Shown here in pieces: positions 9,253-17,365 of a stretch of DNA of 64,000 nt. This DNA is from Bacillus methanolicus PB1 (GTDB lineage: Bacteria > Bacillota > Bacilli > Bacillales > Cytobacillaceae). The position numbers and the translations under genes are program-made. The DNA lies in the NCBI RefSeq assembly GCF_000262755.1, contig NZ_AFEU01000003.1:682001-746000 (forward strand). Direction: 5' to 3'. Under the pieces are notes generated by a model that was not told the origin of the DNA, did not search any database, and saw only the letters and a program-made list of their open reading frames with translations. The stretch's first letter is position 1, and each line of letters begins with the position of its first letter.

Positions 9253-9857
9253 GATGATTTATGTTTCTCCTTTTCAAAATGGTTAAAATAAGTGTTAAAA
9301 TAAGCTGCCGTAAATTTGAGGCCGCTCCACAATAGCAGAATGGCAACTGCCAATGTTGCAAGATCAAGAAATTCCAGTGACCCGATCGGGTAAATTAATC
9401 CATTTTGACGCAAGACAAATGCATAAAGCAGTTCTCCTTGTACAATGCCCGCCAGCATTGTATACATTCTCATCCGAACATCAGACTGAAGCACAATAGT
9501 TAAATATATTAAAATAAAAGCGAGCAGCCAATCACGATTTATAATTACCCATACCGGATCGTATAACTCAAACATAAGGAAACTGACATAAGCAAGCATT
9601 ATAATAAAAGAAGATATAAAAAAATAAAGAATTGTCCCGTTTCTCAGTCTTGAAATATCCATCATGATTGAGAAAAAAATGAAAACAACTGCTGCGTAAA
9701 CTTGAAAGTGAAAGACAGAAAAGTGAATAGGAGACAAGATTATGATGACAAGCAGCCTTTTTGATACGGTATAACGATATTTATTTTTATTATCCAATAA
9801 AAAAGTGGCCGCCACCCATATAAGCCAGCAAAACCAATAAAAGAAAGCCCCATCCAA
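9249..9857 (-). CDS. yphA: YphA family membrane protein
   Basis: The 202-residue protein consists almost entirely of hydrophobic helices (about six), with a basic C-terminal tail. Position before the YIEGIA gene and size match B. subtilis YphA. The start is TTG at 9857 with AGGAGG eight bases upstream. The final codons overlap the next gene (ATGA). It is the first gene of a three-gene minus-strand operon and diverges from ypzI. Function unknown. Confidence 0.75.
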   Translation of the reverse strand: MDGAFFYWFCWLIWVAATFLLDNKNKYRYTVSKRLLVIIILSPIHFSVFHFQVYAAVVFIFFSIMMDISRLRNGTILYFFISSFIIMLAYVSFLMFELYDPVWVIINRDWLLAFILIYLTIVLQSDVRMRMYTMLAGIVQGELLYAFVLRQNGLIYPIGSLEFLDLATLAVAILLLWSGLKFTAAYFNTYFNHFEKEKHKSS

Positions 9858-9961
9858 TTATACTACCTCCTATCATTACCATTATGACAAAATATTATGT
9901 ACCTTAAACTTTCCGGGTATAAACTTTCCTGTGTGAATTATGTTAAAGGATAGGAGGTGGT

Positions 9962-10108
9962 ATGGTGGGTAAAGACCGGCAGGAAAAACGTCTTAGAAAA
10001 AGCGGCAGAGTGGAATCGGACCGTGACCAGGCTCTACACTATCCAGGTGCATCAAAATTGCAAAGCCCAGAAGAAGCGCGATCTTTAAACGACGGGAAAT
10101 ATAGCTAA
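9962..10108 (+). CDS. ypzI: YpzI family protein
   Basis: A 48-residue, highly charged protein (MVGKDRQEKRLRKSGRV...DQALHYPGASKL...) that matches the YpzI family of small Bacillus proteins. It is one of the few plus-strand genes here and sits divergently to yphA. GGAGGTGGT lies directly before the ATG, which is therefore very close to the Shine-Dalgarno; the GTG that follows is an alternative start. A GTATA/TATGTTA pair upstream (about 9919-9945) is a weak candidate for a forespore sigma promoter. A terminator follows. Confidence 0.8.
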   Translation: MVGKDRQEKRLRKSGRVESDRDQALHYPGASKLQSPEEARSLNDGKYS

Positions 10109-10124
10109 ATATAATGATAGCAAA

Positions 10125-10160
10125 AAAGAGCTGCCGCTAATTAGCGGAGCTCTTTAATTC
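10125..10160 (+). terminator. Terminator of ypzI, shared with the fni relic
   Basis: AAAGAGCT and AGCTCTTT, joined by an inner CCGCT/AGCGG stem and an AATT loop, make a strong hairpin 16 bases after the ypzI stop. Its near-symmetry would let it serve the minus strand as well. Confidence 0.8.
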
Positions 10161-10359
10161 CTGTATTGGCTGTATTTTTTTGTATTAATTCCCCGTTCAG
10201 AAAGCCAGTGATGGGTTGCCCCCGATATGACAATCCTTCCAAGGAAATATCCGGCAAGCTTTGGTGGACAAATTAAATATCATCAAAACCGGAAAGCCGC
10301 TTCTGACCTGTTTTTAGTGCGTATTTTATATGATCCCATTTCCTTTTTGGTCTTGACAA
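10154..10359 (-). pseudogene. fni: Relic of type 2 isopentenyl diphosphate isomerase gene
   Basis: Reading the minus strand from a TTG at 10359 gives WDHIKYALKTGQKR, LSGFDDI, a stop (10273-10275), then FVHQSLPDIS. These correspond to the first about 43 residues of IDI-2 (in B. subtilis QHINHALSIGQKR...GLDDITFVHVSLPD). In a different frame the 3' part reads IVISGATHHWLSERGINT and stops at 10154, matching the IDI-2 C-terminus (THHWLTERGVNT). The roughly 270 codons between are gone. fni follows ypfD in B. subtilis, so place and orientation fit. The gene is dead: nonsense codon, internal deletion and frame change. Comparison is from memory of the B. subtilis protein, not a search. Confidence 0.8.
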
Positions 10360-10371
10360 GTTAAATCACCA

Positions 10372-11511
10372 TTAGTTTTTGAGATTTTTTAATTTATCAC
10401 CGATTACTTCACCAAGCTGAAATCCTTTTGATTCTTCAGGAAGTTCGTAATCAGCCGGTGCTGCCTGTTCTCTTTCCTGCAGCTCTTTGATACTTAATGA
10501 AAGCCGTTGCTGCTCTTCATTCACATCAAGCACTTTCACTTGTACCGTTTGACCCTCTTTTAAAACTTCATGTGGTGTTCCAATATGTTTATGAGAAATT
10601 TGCGAAATGTGTACAAGTCCTTCCACACCCGGAAATACTTCTACGAAAGCACCATAAGAAATAAGGCGCTTTACTGTACCTTCAAGTATACTTCCTTTAG
10701 GTGCCTTTTCTGAGATATTTGTCCATGGACCAGGAAGAGTTTCTTTGATTGAAAGGGATATACGGTCTTTATCGCGATCTACGCTTAGTACTTTCACATT
10801 TACTTTCTGGCCTTCTTCAACAACATCAGATGGTTTTTCAACATGCTGATGGGATAATTGCGAAATATGAACGAGGCCGTCAATACCGCCGATATCTACA
10901 AATGCTCCAAAATCTGTTATCCTTTGAATTGTTCCTTCCAATACTTGACCAGGCTGTAAAGATTCCAGCAGGCTTTGTTTTTGTCTGATTTTTTCTTCTT
11001 CGACTACTGCGCGGTGTGAAAGAATTAAACGATTTTTTTCTTTATCAAGCTCTACAATTTTGAAAGTTAGTGTTTTTCCTTTATAATCAGAAAAGTCCTC
11101 AACAAAGTGGTCTTCAACTAGAGAGGCGGGTACAAATCCGCGTACTCCCAAGTCTACGACAAGACCGCCTTTTACAACATCCTTAATTTCAGCTTCGAAA
11201 ATTTCTCCGCTTTCAAATTTTTTCTCAAGGTCATCCCATGCTTTTTCCGCATCAATCTTCCTTTTTGAAAGAATTAATGCTTCTTCTTCTACTTTTATTA
11301 CTTCAAGTTCAAGTTCATCTAAGTCGGAAACAACATCTTCCGCTTTTTCAACGTGAAGGCTTGAAAGCTCACTGATTGGAATGATGCCATCAAGCTTGCT
11401 GTTTTCAACGCTGACAAGGACATGTTTTTCTTCTACTTTTATTACTTTTCCTTTTACCTTGACTCCTACTTGAAAAATTGTTGCTTCTACTTGATTCATA
11501 TCTTCTGACAT
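10372..11511 (-). CDS. ypfD: S1 RNA-binding protein YpfD (ribosomal protein S1 homologue)
   Basis: The 379-residue protein carries four S1 domains (roughly 16-82, 102-165, 188-257, 274-343), the last two with the classic GAFV...GLVHISQ(L/I)S signature. It is the shorter Bacillus homologue of ribosomal protein S1 and binds single-stranded RNA; in B. subtilis it is dispensable. AAGGAGGAG lies eight bases before the ATG at 11511, so the longer ORF start is rejected. It lies downstream of cmk and plsC and directly upstream of the dead fni. Confidence 0.92.
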   Translation of the reverse strand: MSEDMNQVEATIFQVGVKVKGKVIKVEEKHVLVSVENSKLDGIIPISELSSLHVEKAEDVVSDLDELELEVIKVEEEALILSKRKIDAEKAWDDLEKKFESGEIFEAEIKDVVKGGLVVDLGVRGFVPASLVEDHFVEDFSDYKGKTLTFKIVELDKEKNRLILSHRAVVEEEKIRQKQSLLESLQPGQVLEGTIQRITDFGAFVDIGGIDGLVHISQLSHQHVEKPSDVVEEGQKVNVKVLSVDRDKDRISLSIKETLPGPWTNISEKAPKGSILEGTVKRLISYGAFVEVFPGVEGLVHISQISHKHIGTPHEVLKEGQTVQVKVLDVNEEQQRLSLSIKELQEREQAAPADYELPEESKGFQLGEVIGDKLKNLKN

Positions 11512-11666
11512 ATGTAACTCCTCCTTAATCCAGTCACTGCTCAAATGAATATAAGCAATGTGATGGAATCACCACATTTTAAAAACAAGATTGAGTTCAA
11601 AGAATTTTTCTAAAACCTCTTCTTACTAACTTCTTACAAATAGTTTTTTTTGTCAAGCATGAATAC

Positions 11667-12248
11667 TTACTTATGCTCATTTATCAGTTTGCGGATTTCT
11701 TCCATAATTAATTCAGTGGCTTGTTCCGCCGTTGCTTTATTTTCACGCAGATTTTTAAAATCAATCGGCTTTCCGTAAATTACTTTTAATCTCTTAAAAG
11801 GTTTATATGGACCGATAATTGCACAAGGAACAACATGGGCATCCGACCGGAGAGCAAAGAAACCTGCCCCTGCCAGGCCTTGGCCTAATTCGCCTGTCTT
11901 GCTTCTTGATCCCTCAGGAAAAAGTCCTAAAACTTTTCGTTCTTTTAAGATTGACAGACCTTTTCGCAAGGCTTCGCGATCGCTCATTCCCCTTTTAACA
12001 GGAAATGCGTTTAAATTTCCCACGATTCTCCCTAACACCGGAACAGAAAAAAGCTCGGCTTTTGCCATAAAATGCACCGGTCGAGGAGCGGTTATTCCGA
12101 CAACTGGAGGATCCAGATTATCGAGATGATTCGCGCAAAGAAGCACTCCTCCATCTTTGGGAAAATGCTCTATGCCAATTACTTGAATTCGGTAGATAGG
12201 CTTTAAAATCCAAGATACAATCGCTTTTGCAAAACTGTAAAACGTCAA
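11667..12248 (-). CDS. plsC: 1-acyl-sn-glycerol-3-phosphate acyltransferase
   Basis: A 193-residue PlsC-type acyltransferase that would acylate lysophosphatidic acid to phosphatidic acid at the inner face of the membrane. The catalytic HX4D motif is H41...D46 in NHLDNLDPP, and FPEGSRS (about 114-120) is the substrate-binding motif. The N-terminus holds one amphipathic/hydrophobic segment. The start is TTG at 12248, overlapping the cmk stop (TTGA), so translation is coupled to cmk. B. subtilis has its plsC elsewhere, but other Bacillus species carry this gene between cmk and ypfD. Substrate is inferred from the family. Confidence 0.85.
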   Translation of the reverse strand: MTFYSFAKAIVSWILKPIYRIQVIGIEHFPKDGGVLLCANHLDNLDPPVVGITAPRPVHFMAKAELFSVPVLGRIVGNLNAFPVKRGMSDREALRKGLSILKERKVLGLFPEGSRSKTGELGQGLAGAGFFALRSDAHVVPCAIIGPYKPFKRLKVIYGKPIDFKNLRENKATAEQATELIMEEIRKLINEHK

Positions 12249-12925
12249 ATTGACCCGATCCTTTCTTCTACCAATGCCATGATTTTGTCCACCACTTGTT
12301 CAATCGATAGGGAAGTTGTATCAATCTCGAAAGCATCATCTGCTTTTCTTAGAGGAGCCACTTCCCGTTCTGAATCAATTTTATCACGTTTAGCAATTTC
12401 TTCTTTTAATTTCTCCAAATTTGAAGAAAATCCTTTTTGAAGATTTTCCTGATGGCGCCTTTGGGCCCTTTCCTCTACGCTTGCTAAAAGAAAAATTTTC
12501 ACCTCAGCATGTGGAAGTACATGCGTTCCAATGTCGCGCCCGTCCATGACTACTCCTCCACCGGAAGCCAGCTTCTGCTGCCTTTTCACCATTTCTTCAC
12601 GCACTTTTCTATGTTTTGCAACGATAGAGACGGAGTTTGTCACCTCGCTTGTCCGAATTTCATCAGTAACATTTTCTCCATCAAGAAAAACTAGCTGCCC
12701 TTTTTCCTCCTGAACTAATTCAATCGTTGTGTCAAGCAGCAAATCCATCAACTCTGCTTCATTCTGGATATCCACCTTTTGCTGAATCGCTTTATAAGTT
12801 AATGCACGATACATTGCACCGGTATCGATATATAAATATGACAGCTTTTCTGCCACAATTTTGGCAACTGTACTTTTTCCTGCAGCCGCAGGCCCGTCAA
12901 TAGCAATTGAAATCCTTTTGTCCAT
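12245..12925 (-). CDS. cmk: Cytidylate kinase
   Basis: Cmk phosphorylates CMP and dCMP to the diphosphates. The P-loop GPAAAGKST is at residues 11-19, followed by DTGAMYRA and the [10 protein letters not shown] segment that contacts the nucleotide. The 226-residue length is typical. TAGGAGG before the ATG at 12925 decides the start against a longer ORF. It heads the cmk-plsC-ypfD cluster. Confidence 0.97.
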   Translation of the reverse strand: MDKRISIAIDGPAAAGKSTVAKIVAEKLSYLYIDTGAMYRALTYKAIQQKVDIQNEAELMDLLLDTTIELVQEEKGQLVFLDGENVTDEIRTSEVTNSVSIVAKHRKVREEMVKRQQKLASGGGVVMDGRDIGTHVLPHAEVKIFLLASVEERAQRRHQENLQKGFSSNLEKLKEEIAKRDKIDSEREVAPLRKADDAFEIDTTSLSIEQVVDKIMALVEERIGSI

Positions 12926-13008
12926 ACTTCCTCCTACACTCAAGATGTTTCACTTTATTTTACCACAATTAATCGAAATACTTGACCAAGAACATTGTTT
13001 TTAAAAAT

Positions 13009-13034
13009 ATAAAAAAGCAGGTGATACCTGCCTG
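13009..13034 (-). terminator. Terminator of ypfB
   Basis: GCAGGT and ACCTGC form a tight stem with a short loop, followed by TTTTTT on the minus strand, a few bases beyond the ypfB stop. Confidence 0.8.
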
Positions 13035-13037
13035 TTT

Positions 13038-13217
13038 TTACTGTCCCTGAAACGTTTCAAGTATTTGTGTAAAATTGTTTTCACTGACGCCTTCATATTG
13101 TGTTATTTGCTTTAATTCTGGAAAAATATTTAGTTTATGAAAAAACAGCTGTACTAAAAGCAAACAGATTAATTGAATAACAATTACTTTCATAAGAATC
13201 CTTTCAAACGTCTTCAT
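13038..13217 (-). CDS. ypfB: Small membrane protein YpfB (DUF5359)
   Basis: The 59-residue protein has one membrane helix (about residues 8-26) after MKTFERILMK and a short polar C-terminus ending ILETFQGQ. Place between motI and cmk and its pattern match B. subtilis YpfB. AGGAG precedes the ATG by seven bases, but this Shine-Dalgarno lies in one arm of a hairpin (13223-13260). Function unknown. Confidence 0.75.
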   Translation of the reverse strand: MKTFERILMKVIVIQLICLLLVQLFFHKLNIFPELKQITQYEGVSENNFTQILETFQGQ

Positions 13218-13222
13218 TAATC

Positions 13223-13260
13223 CGCTCCTATCGATAATACTTATTCTTATTATGGGAGCG
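13223..13260 (-). promoter_or_regulatory. Hairpin covering the ypfB ribosome binding site
   Basis: In the ypfB leader CGCTCC (13255-13260 on the complementary strand) pairs with GGAGCG (13223-13228), and an inner ATAATA/TATTAT pair extends the stem. The GGAG of the second arm is the ypfB Shine-Dalgarno. No T-tract follows, so it is not a simple terminator of motI. Confidence 0.5.
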
Positions 13261-13278
13261 ATAAGATTTATTTATTCA

Positions 13279-13941
13279 TTAACCAATTAATCCTTTTTTC
13301 TTTATATCCAACTGCCTTTCAAAACAAAAACGAATCAGGAGCTGCCGATCCTGTCCGGTGATTTCCGTGAATTGCAAAGAAATTTTTTTTCTATCTTCAC
13401 TTACATCTGCAATACGGACAATACGGCTCCTAAAAGTCTTATAATGGTATTCTCCGCTCTGAAACGGAAGAACAAAAGTCGCCTCTACAATCATGCCTTC
13501 CCTTAACAATTCGCTTTTTCCTGTCAAAATTGCTGCAGCCCCTCCGGCACTAATATCTTCAGTGAGGGCAGTAAACGGCTGAAATTCCCCGTTCAACGGA
13601 TAAACAGCGACATCTACAGGAGTTTCTACCCGCACATACTGGCGGCGCTGTATCTTTATCAAATATTCGTTGCCAGGGTAGGATAATATTAGCATTGGTA
13701 TATTTTGCTTAACCTTCCCCTTAATTTCAGATTCAAACAAATATACGGAACCGTCATCTCCGACGAATGTGACTTTTAATTGTGTTCCGTCAAGCAAAAA
13801 AACGGGCCGTTTTGTGATCGTATTAACCGGATAATCAATGTATAAATCGCTGCCTATCAAATCTGCAATTTTGCATTTATATGTTTCGATAACGTTCGAA
13901 TACTTTGGTTCAAGCATTAAAGTATCGCCAATTTTTAACAC
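13279..13941 (-). CDS. motI: Cyclic-di-GMP-binding PilZ protein MotI (YpfA/DgrA)
   Basis: In B. subtilis this protein binds c-di-GMP and then engages MotA, acting as a clutch on flagellar rotation. The 220-residue product has the N-terminal YcgR-like domain (about 1-90) and a C-terminal PilZ domain whose ligand motifs are both present: RxxxR as R100-QYV-R104 and DxSxxG as D129-I-S-A-G-G134. The start is GTG at 13941 with AGAGTGA upstream. It lies between ypeB and ypfB, as in B. subtilis. Whether this organism is motile cannot be told from the window. Confidence 0.88.
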   Translation of the reverse strand: MLKIGDTLMLEPKYSNVIETYKCKIADLIGSDLYIDYPVNTITKRPVFLLDGTQLKVTFVGDDGSVYLFESEIKGKVKQNIPMLILSYPGNEYLIKIQRRQYVRVETPVDVAVYPLNGEFQPFTALTEDISAGGAAAILTGKSELLREGMIVEATFVLPFQSGEYHYKTFRSRIVRIADVSEDRKKISLQFTEITGQDRQLLIRFCFERQLDIKKKGLIG

Positions 13942-13984
13942 GATGCGTCACTCTTCCTCTGTATAATAATAAAAATCTTTAACG

Positions 13985-14050
13985 AGTTAAACCATTGAGG
14001 GCCAGACCCGCACCGCGTTAACGCGTTAAACCATTGAGGGTCTGGCCCCC
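13985..14050. repeat. 39-bp-period direct repeat, locus B1
   Basis: Two copies of an element with the core GGGYCWGRCCC (13999 and 14038) start exactly 39 bases apart and share the flank GTTAAACCATTGA; AACGCGTT lies between the cores. Relative to loci B2 and B3 the unit is inverted. It lies between the ypeB terminator and the motI start. Confidence 0.8.
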
Positions 14051-14115
14051 TTAAATGGATTGTTCTTTTTCATTATAATCAGAAAGCTTGGCTTAAATAA
14101 AGAAAAAAATTATTA

Positions 14116-14154
14116 AAATCAAAGACCCAAAAGGATGTGAATGATCCTTTTGGG
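14116..14154 (-). terminator. Terminator of sleB-ypeB
   Basis: A perfect 11-base stem (CCCAAAAGGAT with its complement, 14126-14136 and 14144-14154) with a short loop, followed by TCTTTGATTTT on the minus strand. Confidence 0.85.
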
Positions 14155-14164
14155 CCGCTTTCTT

Positions 14165-15514
14165 TTAAACAACATCTTCATAGATTGGTTCGGAATTCTT
14201 TAATTTTTCCACTTTCTCCTCAACACCGCTCTCCGAGTTAATGAAAATTCGGTACGTGTCATCACCTAAAGTCCCGAGAAATTCATAACAGAGAACTTCC
14301 TGGTTCAAGTCATTCATAATGACAGCCTTACCTTCTTCCATTATTTTAACGTTCGGATTGATCTTTGTTCTCGCATTTGCAATAGATTGTGCAGGAGTTG
14401 GAAGTTTCCTTGTATGATGCGATTTTAAATAATCCTCTGCCGAAAAACCAATGACTTTTCCATTATCAAGCGCAATCTTCATTTTAATGCTGTCTGGATA
14501 GATTCTAACATCATCCTGTTTTGCGACAAATGTAAATACACCAACATTGTCATATTGGGCGCTTTCAAAAAGATCCATATTCTTAAACTCATTTTCTTTT
14601 AAGAAATTAATCGCTCGATTGCTTGCCTCATTTAAGCTTATTTTCTGTTTATTAACATCCCTTGATAAAATAAACCAAATTGGATATCCGCCTTTTTTCG
14701 TAATGTCCATGCTGGCTTCAATATTATTTTTCCGATCTTGTATCGTTACACTGTAAAATCCATATCCAGAGCCTTTTCCGTTCTCTGAGACTTTTACATT
14801 TACATCATTTCCAAGAGAAGCATATTTCTTTGCAATTTTCACCGCTTCATTTTTTGAGATATTTTTTCCTTCAAGATACTTATAGTTCTCGTCCCTTTTT
14901 TGCAAATTGACGAAAGCGGGACCAAAATCCGTTTCTGAATACCCTTCAACAGTTTTTTCAACTGTTTTAAAGCCATCGATAATCGTATTGTCAGCTGCTT
15001 CCTTTCCCGTAGCAAGCGCCAATTCAACGTCCATCCAGCGAAGGTTATTTTTAAGCACAAGATGCTGTACTTTCCGCAGTTCATTTTGAATGTCTGCCGA
15101 TTGTTTATATAGATTTTGAAGTGTTTTATACTCTTTATCTGATAACGGTTCCTTTTCCAAATCTCTTACAGCAGTTCTGTAACTAAAATCGCCAATCTTG
15201 GCGAGAAACTCTTCTGTTTTATTAAAAGGCAGAAGCGTCAGCGGTAATTGGCCGACATTGCTGTGAGCAGCAGATGTAATTCTCCAGACTTCAGCAAGAG
15301 CCGGAGAAAGTGATTTTTTTGAGTTCATAGCCAATGTCGTTCCAATTTCATCATGCAAAAGGTCTAATTGATATGTCAAATCATGAAAGGCTCGCTGATA
15401 ATTGTTTTCAGCATTTAAGAGAATGGCATTTTTCTCCCGATGCTCCTGATATCCCCAGTAGGCTGTACCTGCTATTCCTACCACTAAGACACCTATTAAT
15501 ATTCCTCTAAGCAA
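14165..15514 (-). CDS. ypeB: Spore germination protein YpeB
   Basis: YpeB is needed for localisation and stability of the cortex-lytic enzyme SleB in the dormant spore. The 449-residue product has an N-terminal membrane anchor (about residues 2-20), a long helical region and C-terminal PepSY-type repeats, the last ending GVEEKVEKLKNSEPIYEDVV. Length and layout match B. subtilis. The start is TTG at 15514, with AGGGGTG eight bases upstream. It follows sleB by 12 bases, so they form the usual sleB-ypeB operon. Confidence 0.95.
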   Translation of the reverse strand: MLRGILIGVLVVGIAGTAYWGYQEHREKNAILLNAENNYQRAFHDLTYQLDLLHDEIGTTLAMNSKKSLSPALAEVWRITSAAHSNVGQLPLTLLPFNKTEEFLAKIGDFSYRTAVRDLEKEPLSDKEYKTLQNLYKQSADIQNELRKVQHLVLKNNLRWMDVELALATGKEAADNTIIDGFKTVEKTVEGYSETDFGPAFVNLQKRDENYKYLEGKNISKNEAVKIAKKYASLGNDVNVKVSENGKGSGYGFYSVTIQDRKNNIEASMDITKKGGYPIWFILSRDVNKQKISLNEASNRAINFLKENEFKNMDLFESAQYDNVGVFTFVAKQDDVRIYPDSIKMKIALDNGKVIGFSAEDYLKSHHTRKLPTPAQSIANARTKINPNVKIMEEGKAVIMNDLNQEVLCYEFLGTLGDDTYRIFINSESGVEEKVEKLKNSEPIYEDVV

Positions 15515-15526
15515 AGTTCATCACCC

Positions 15527-16363
15527 CTATTTACAGAAAATATGTTTTCCGATCTGTTTTATTTGAGGCCGCGACCAAATCCATGCACTAGTAGCTGTAT
15601 CAGGATTAAAATAATAGAGGGCATTGCCGGTCGGATCCCAGCCATTAATTGCATCTAGAACTGCTCTCCTTGCCGTTTCATTAGGCGTCAGCCAGATTTG
15701 CCCGTCGGCTACAGCCGTAAATGCACCAGGTTCAAAAATGATCCCTGAAATTGTATTCGGAAACGAAGGGGATTCCAAACGATTTAAAATAACTGCTGCA
15801 ACTGCAACTTGTCCAACATATGGTTCACCTCTTGCTTCACCGTAAACGGCATTGGCCATTAATTGAATATCATTTGATGAAAAACCATTTGGCGTGTTTG
15901 TTGCAGTTACTCTTTGCGCCCTCGCGGCATCCCCGCCTCTCCGGTTCGCCTGTCTGCCCCCGGAAGGCTTTTTTTGTTTTTCGAGCGATACTCCTCCATA
16001 ATGGGAAAATTTATTGCCTTTTTTGATTTGCTCCTTTACAAATTGCTCATTATACCTCGATGCTTTGATGAGTTTTTGTTTCGTTGCCGTCCCTGCCAAG
16101 CCGTCTATCGGGAGGCCAAACTCATATTGAAAATTTCTTAGAGCCCAATACGTGCTCCACCCGAATACCCCGTCTATTTTTCCGTTATAAAAACCTAAAT
16201 ATTGAAGACGGGCTTGTAATTCGATTACATCATCTCCGACAGCGCCATGCTGGATAACCTGGTTTGAGAAGGCGTCCGCATGATTGTTTCCTTCTAAAGG
16301 AAACAGAAGTACACAAGCGGAGAAAATAGCAAACAGCCTCATTGCCAGTAGCTTTTTATTCAT
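15527..16363 (-). CDS. sleB: Spore cortex-lytic enzyme SleB
   Basis: SleB is a lytic transglycosylase that cleaves cortex peptidoglycan containing muramic-delta-lactam during germination. The 278-residue protein has a signal peptide (cleavage near HADA, residue 31), an N-terminal peptidoglycan-binding domain (about 38-98), a basic Gly/Arg-rich linker (about 130-152) and a C-terminal hydrolase domain (about 164-278) with the catalytic glutamate E176 in YGEARGEP. GGGGGT lies ahead of the ATG. It leads the sleB-ypeB operon. Confidence 0.97.
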   Translation of the reverse strand: MNKKLLAMRLFAIFSACVLLFPLEGNNHADAFSNQVIQHGAVGDDVIELQARLQYLGFYNGKIDGVFGWSTYWALRNFQYEFGLPIDGLAGTATKQKLIKASRYNEQFVKEQIKKGNKFSHYGGVSLEKQKKPSGGRQANRRGGDAARAQRVTATNTPNGFSSNDIQLMANAVYGEARGEPYVGQVAVAAVILNRLESPSFPNTISGIIFEPGAFTAVADGQIWLTPNETARRAVLDAINGWDPTGNALYYFNPDTATSAWIWSRPQIKQIGKHIFCK

Positions 16364-16426
16364 TGTTTGTTACCCCCAGATGTAATTCATATTGCATTAA
16401 CCATATATTTTGTAGCTACTGGATTT

Positions 16427-17149
16427 TTATTCAATATAAAGAAAAAACTCTTCATTTTTCATAAATGAAGAGTTTTTTTGTACTTTTATTTGTGCTTCAA
16501 AATGTTTTGTACTTAATGCATGAGCATTTTTCACTTTTCGCAAGCCTAGCCACCACAAGAAAATCATAAAAGGAAACATTAATACCAGCCAGTCTTTTTG
16601 AGAAATCAAAATATAGTCATAAATTCCATGCAAAATAAGAGGGAGTCCGAGTGACAATAAAATCCATTTAGACTTCGAATTTCCCGAGAATTTTCCTTTG
16701 CCAATGTAATATCCCATTATGACCCCGAACAAAGCATGGCTTGATACAGGCAAAAGCGCTCTTCCAAGAGCATGTTGAAGTCCATTTGATACAAGGTATA
16801 AGATGTTTTCTGCGGTGGCAAAACCAAGAGAAACAGATGCACCGTATACAATCCCGTCATATGGCTCGTCAAAAGCGACATGCTGATATACTGTGAAAAA
16901 CAAGATGAACCATTTAAAAAATTCTTCAAGCAAACTTGTTGAAAGAAAAGCTTCTATTATTCCTGATTGTATAAGATGTTCCGTATCCAATACATACTGG
17001 ATAAATGAAATTGGAAACACAAGTATAGCCCCAAATATAAAAGTTTTGAAAACCATAGAAAGGGGTTCAGTTTCGTATTCGTCTTTTAAATAGAAATAGC
17101 TTAACAATGCCAAACCGGGAGCAAACCCGGCAGATAATATTCCCAGCAT
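16427..17149 (-). CDS. prsW: Intramembrane metalloprotease PrsW
   Basis: PrsW makes the first cut in the anti-sigma factor RsiW and so starts the sigma-W response to envelope attack. The 240-residue polytopic protein has the EEFFKW motif with E75-E76, the later FDEPYDG segment and the LHGIYD histidine motif. B. subtilis PrsW is shorter at the C-terminus; here the last about 17 residues ([16 protein letters not shown]) are encoded by the terminator hairpin itself. The tail may be a by-product of a lost stop codon. It lies alone between ansA and sleB. Confidence 0.93.
   Translation of the reverse strand: MLGILSAGFAPGLALLSYFYLKDEYETEPLSMVFKTFIFGAILVFPISFIQYVLDTEHLIQSGIIEAFLSTSLLEEFFKWFILFFTVYQHVAFDEPYDGIVYGASVSLGFATAENILYLVSNGLQHALGRALLPVSSHALFGVIMGYYIGKGKFSGNSKSKWILLSLGLPLILHGIYDYILISQKDWLVLMFPFMIFLWWLGLRKVKNAHALSTKHFEAQIKVQKNSSFMKNEEFFLYIE
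16440..16480 (-). terminator. Terminator inside the prsW 3' end
   Basis: AAACTCTTCATTT and its complement form a 13-base stem with a short loop, flanked by runs of T on both strands (16442-16479). It lies within the reading frame of prsW and would terminate transcription of either strand. Confidence 0.85.
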
Positions 17150-17240
17150 TAGCTGTCACTCATTTCAATCCGTTTCCTTAATCGTACCATGTTATAAGCC
17201 GAAAGAAAATGCAATTTTCCATTATCGGAAAAGAAGAATT

Positions 17241-17350
17241 TAACGCTTTAACGCACTGCGGGCCTGACCCTCAAAGCATTAACGCTTTAACGCACTGCGG
17301 GCCTGACCCTCAATGCATTAACGCTTTAACGCGGTGCGGGCCTGACCCTC
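17241..17350. repeat. 39-bp tandem repeat, locus B2 (three units)
   Basis: Units begin at 17241, 17280 and 17319, exactly 39 bases apart; the third is cut at 32 bases. Each has TAACGCTTTAACGC, then GCGGGCCTGACCCTC. Units differ at only a few positions. The array starts 15 bases past the ansA stop and fills the gap to prsW. Confidence 0.9.
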
Positions 17351-17365
17351 TATAAAGATCGCGTG

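Noticed and set aside
17241-17350. Tandem units considered as a small CRISPR array
   Set aside because: Units follow each other without unique spacers and no cas gene is near; the period is the unit length itself.
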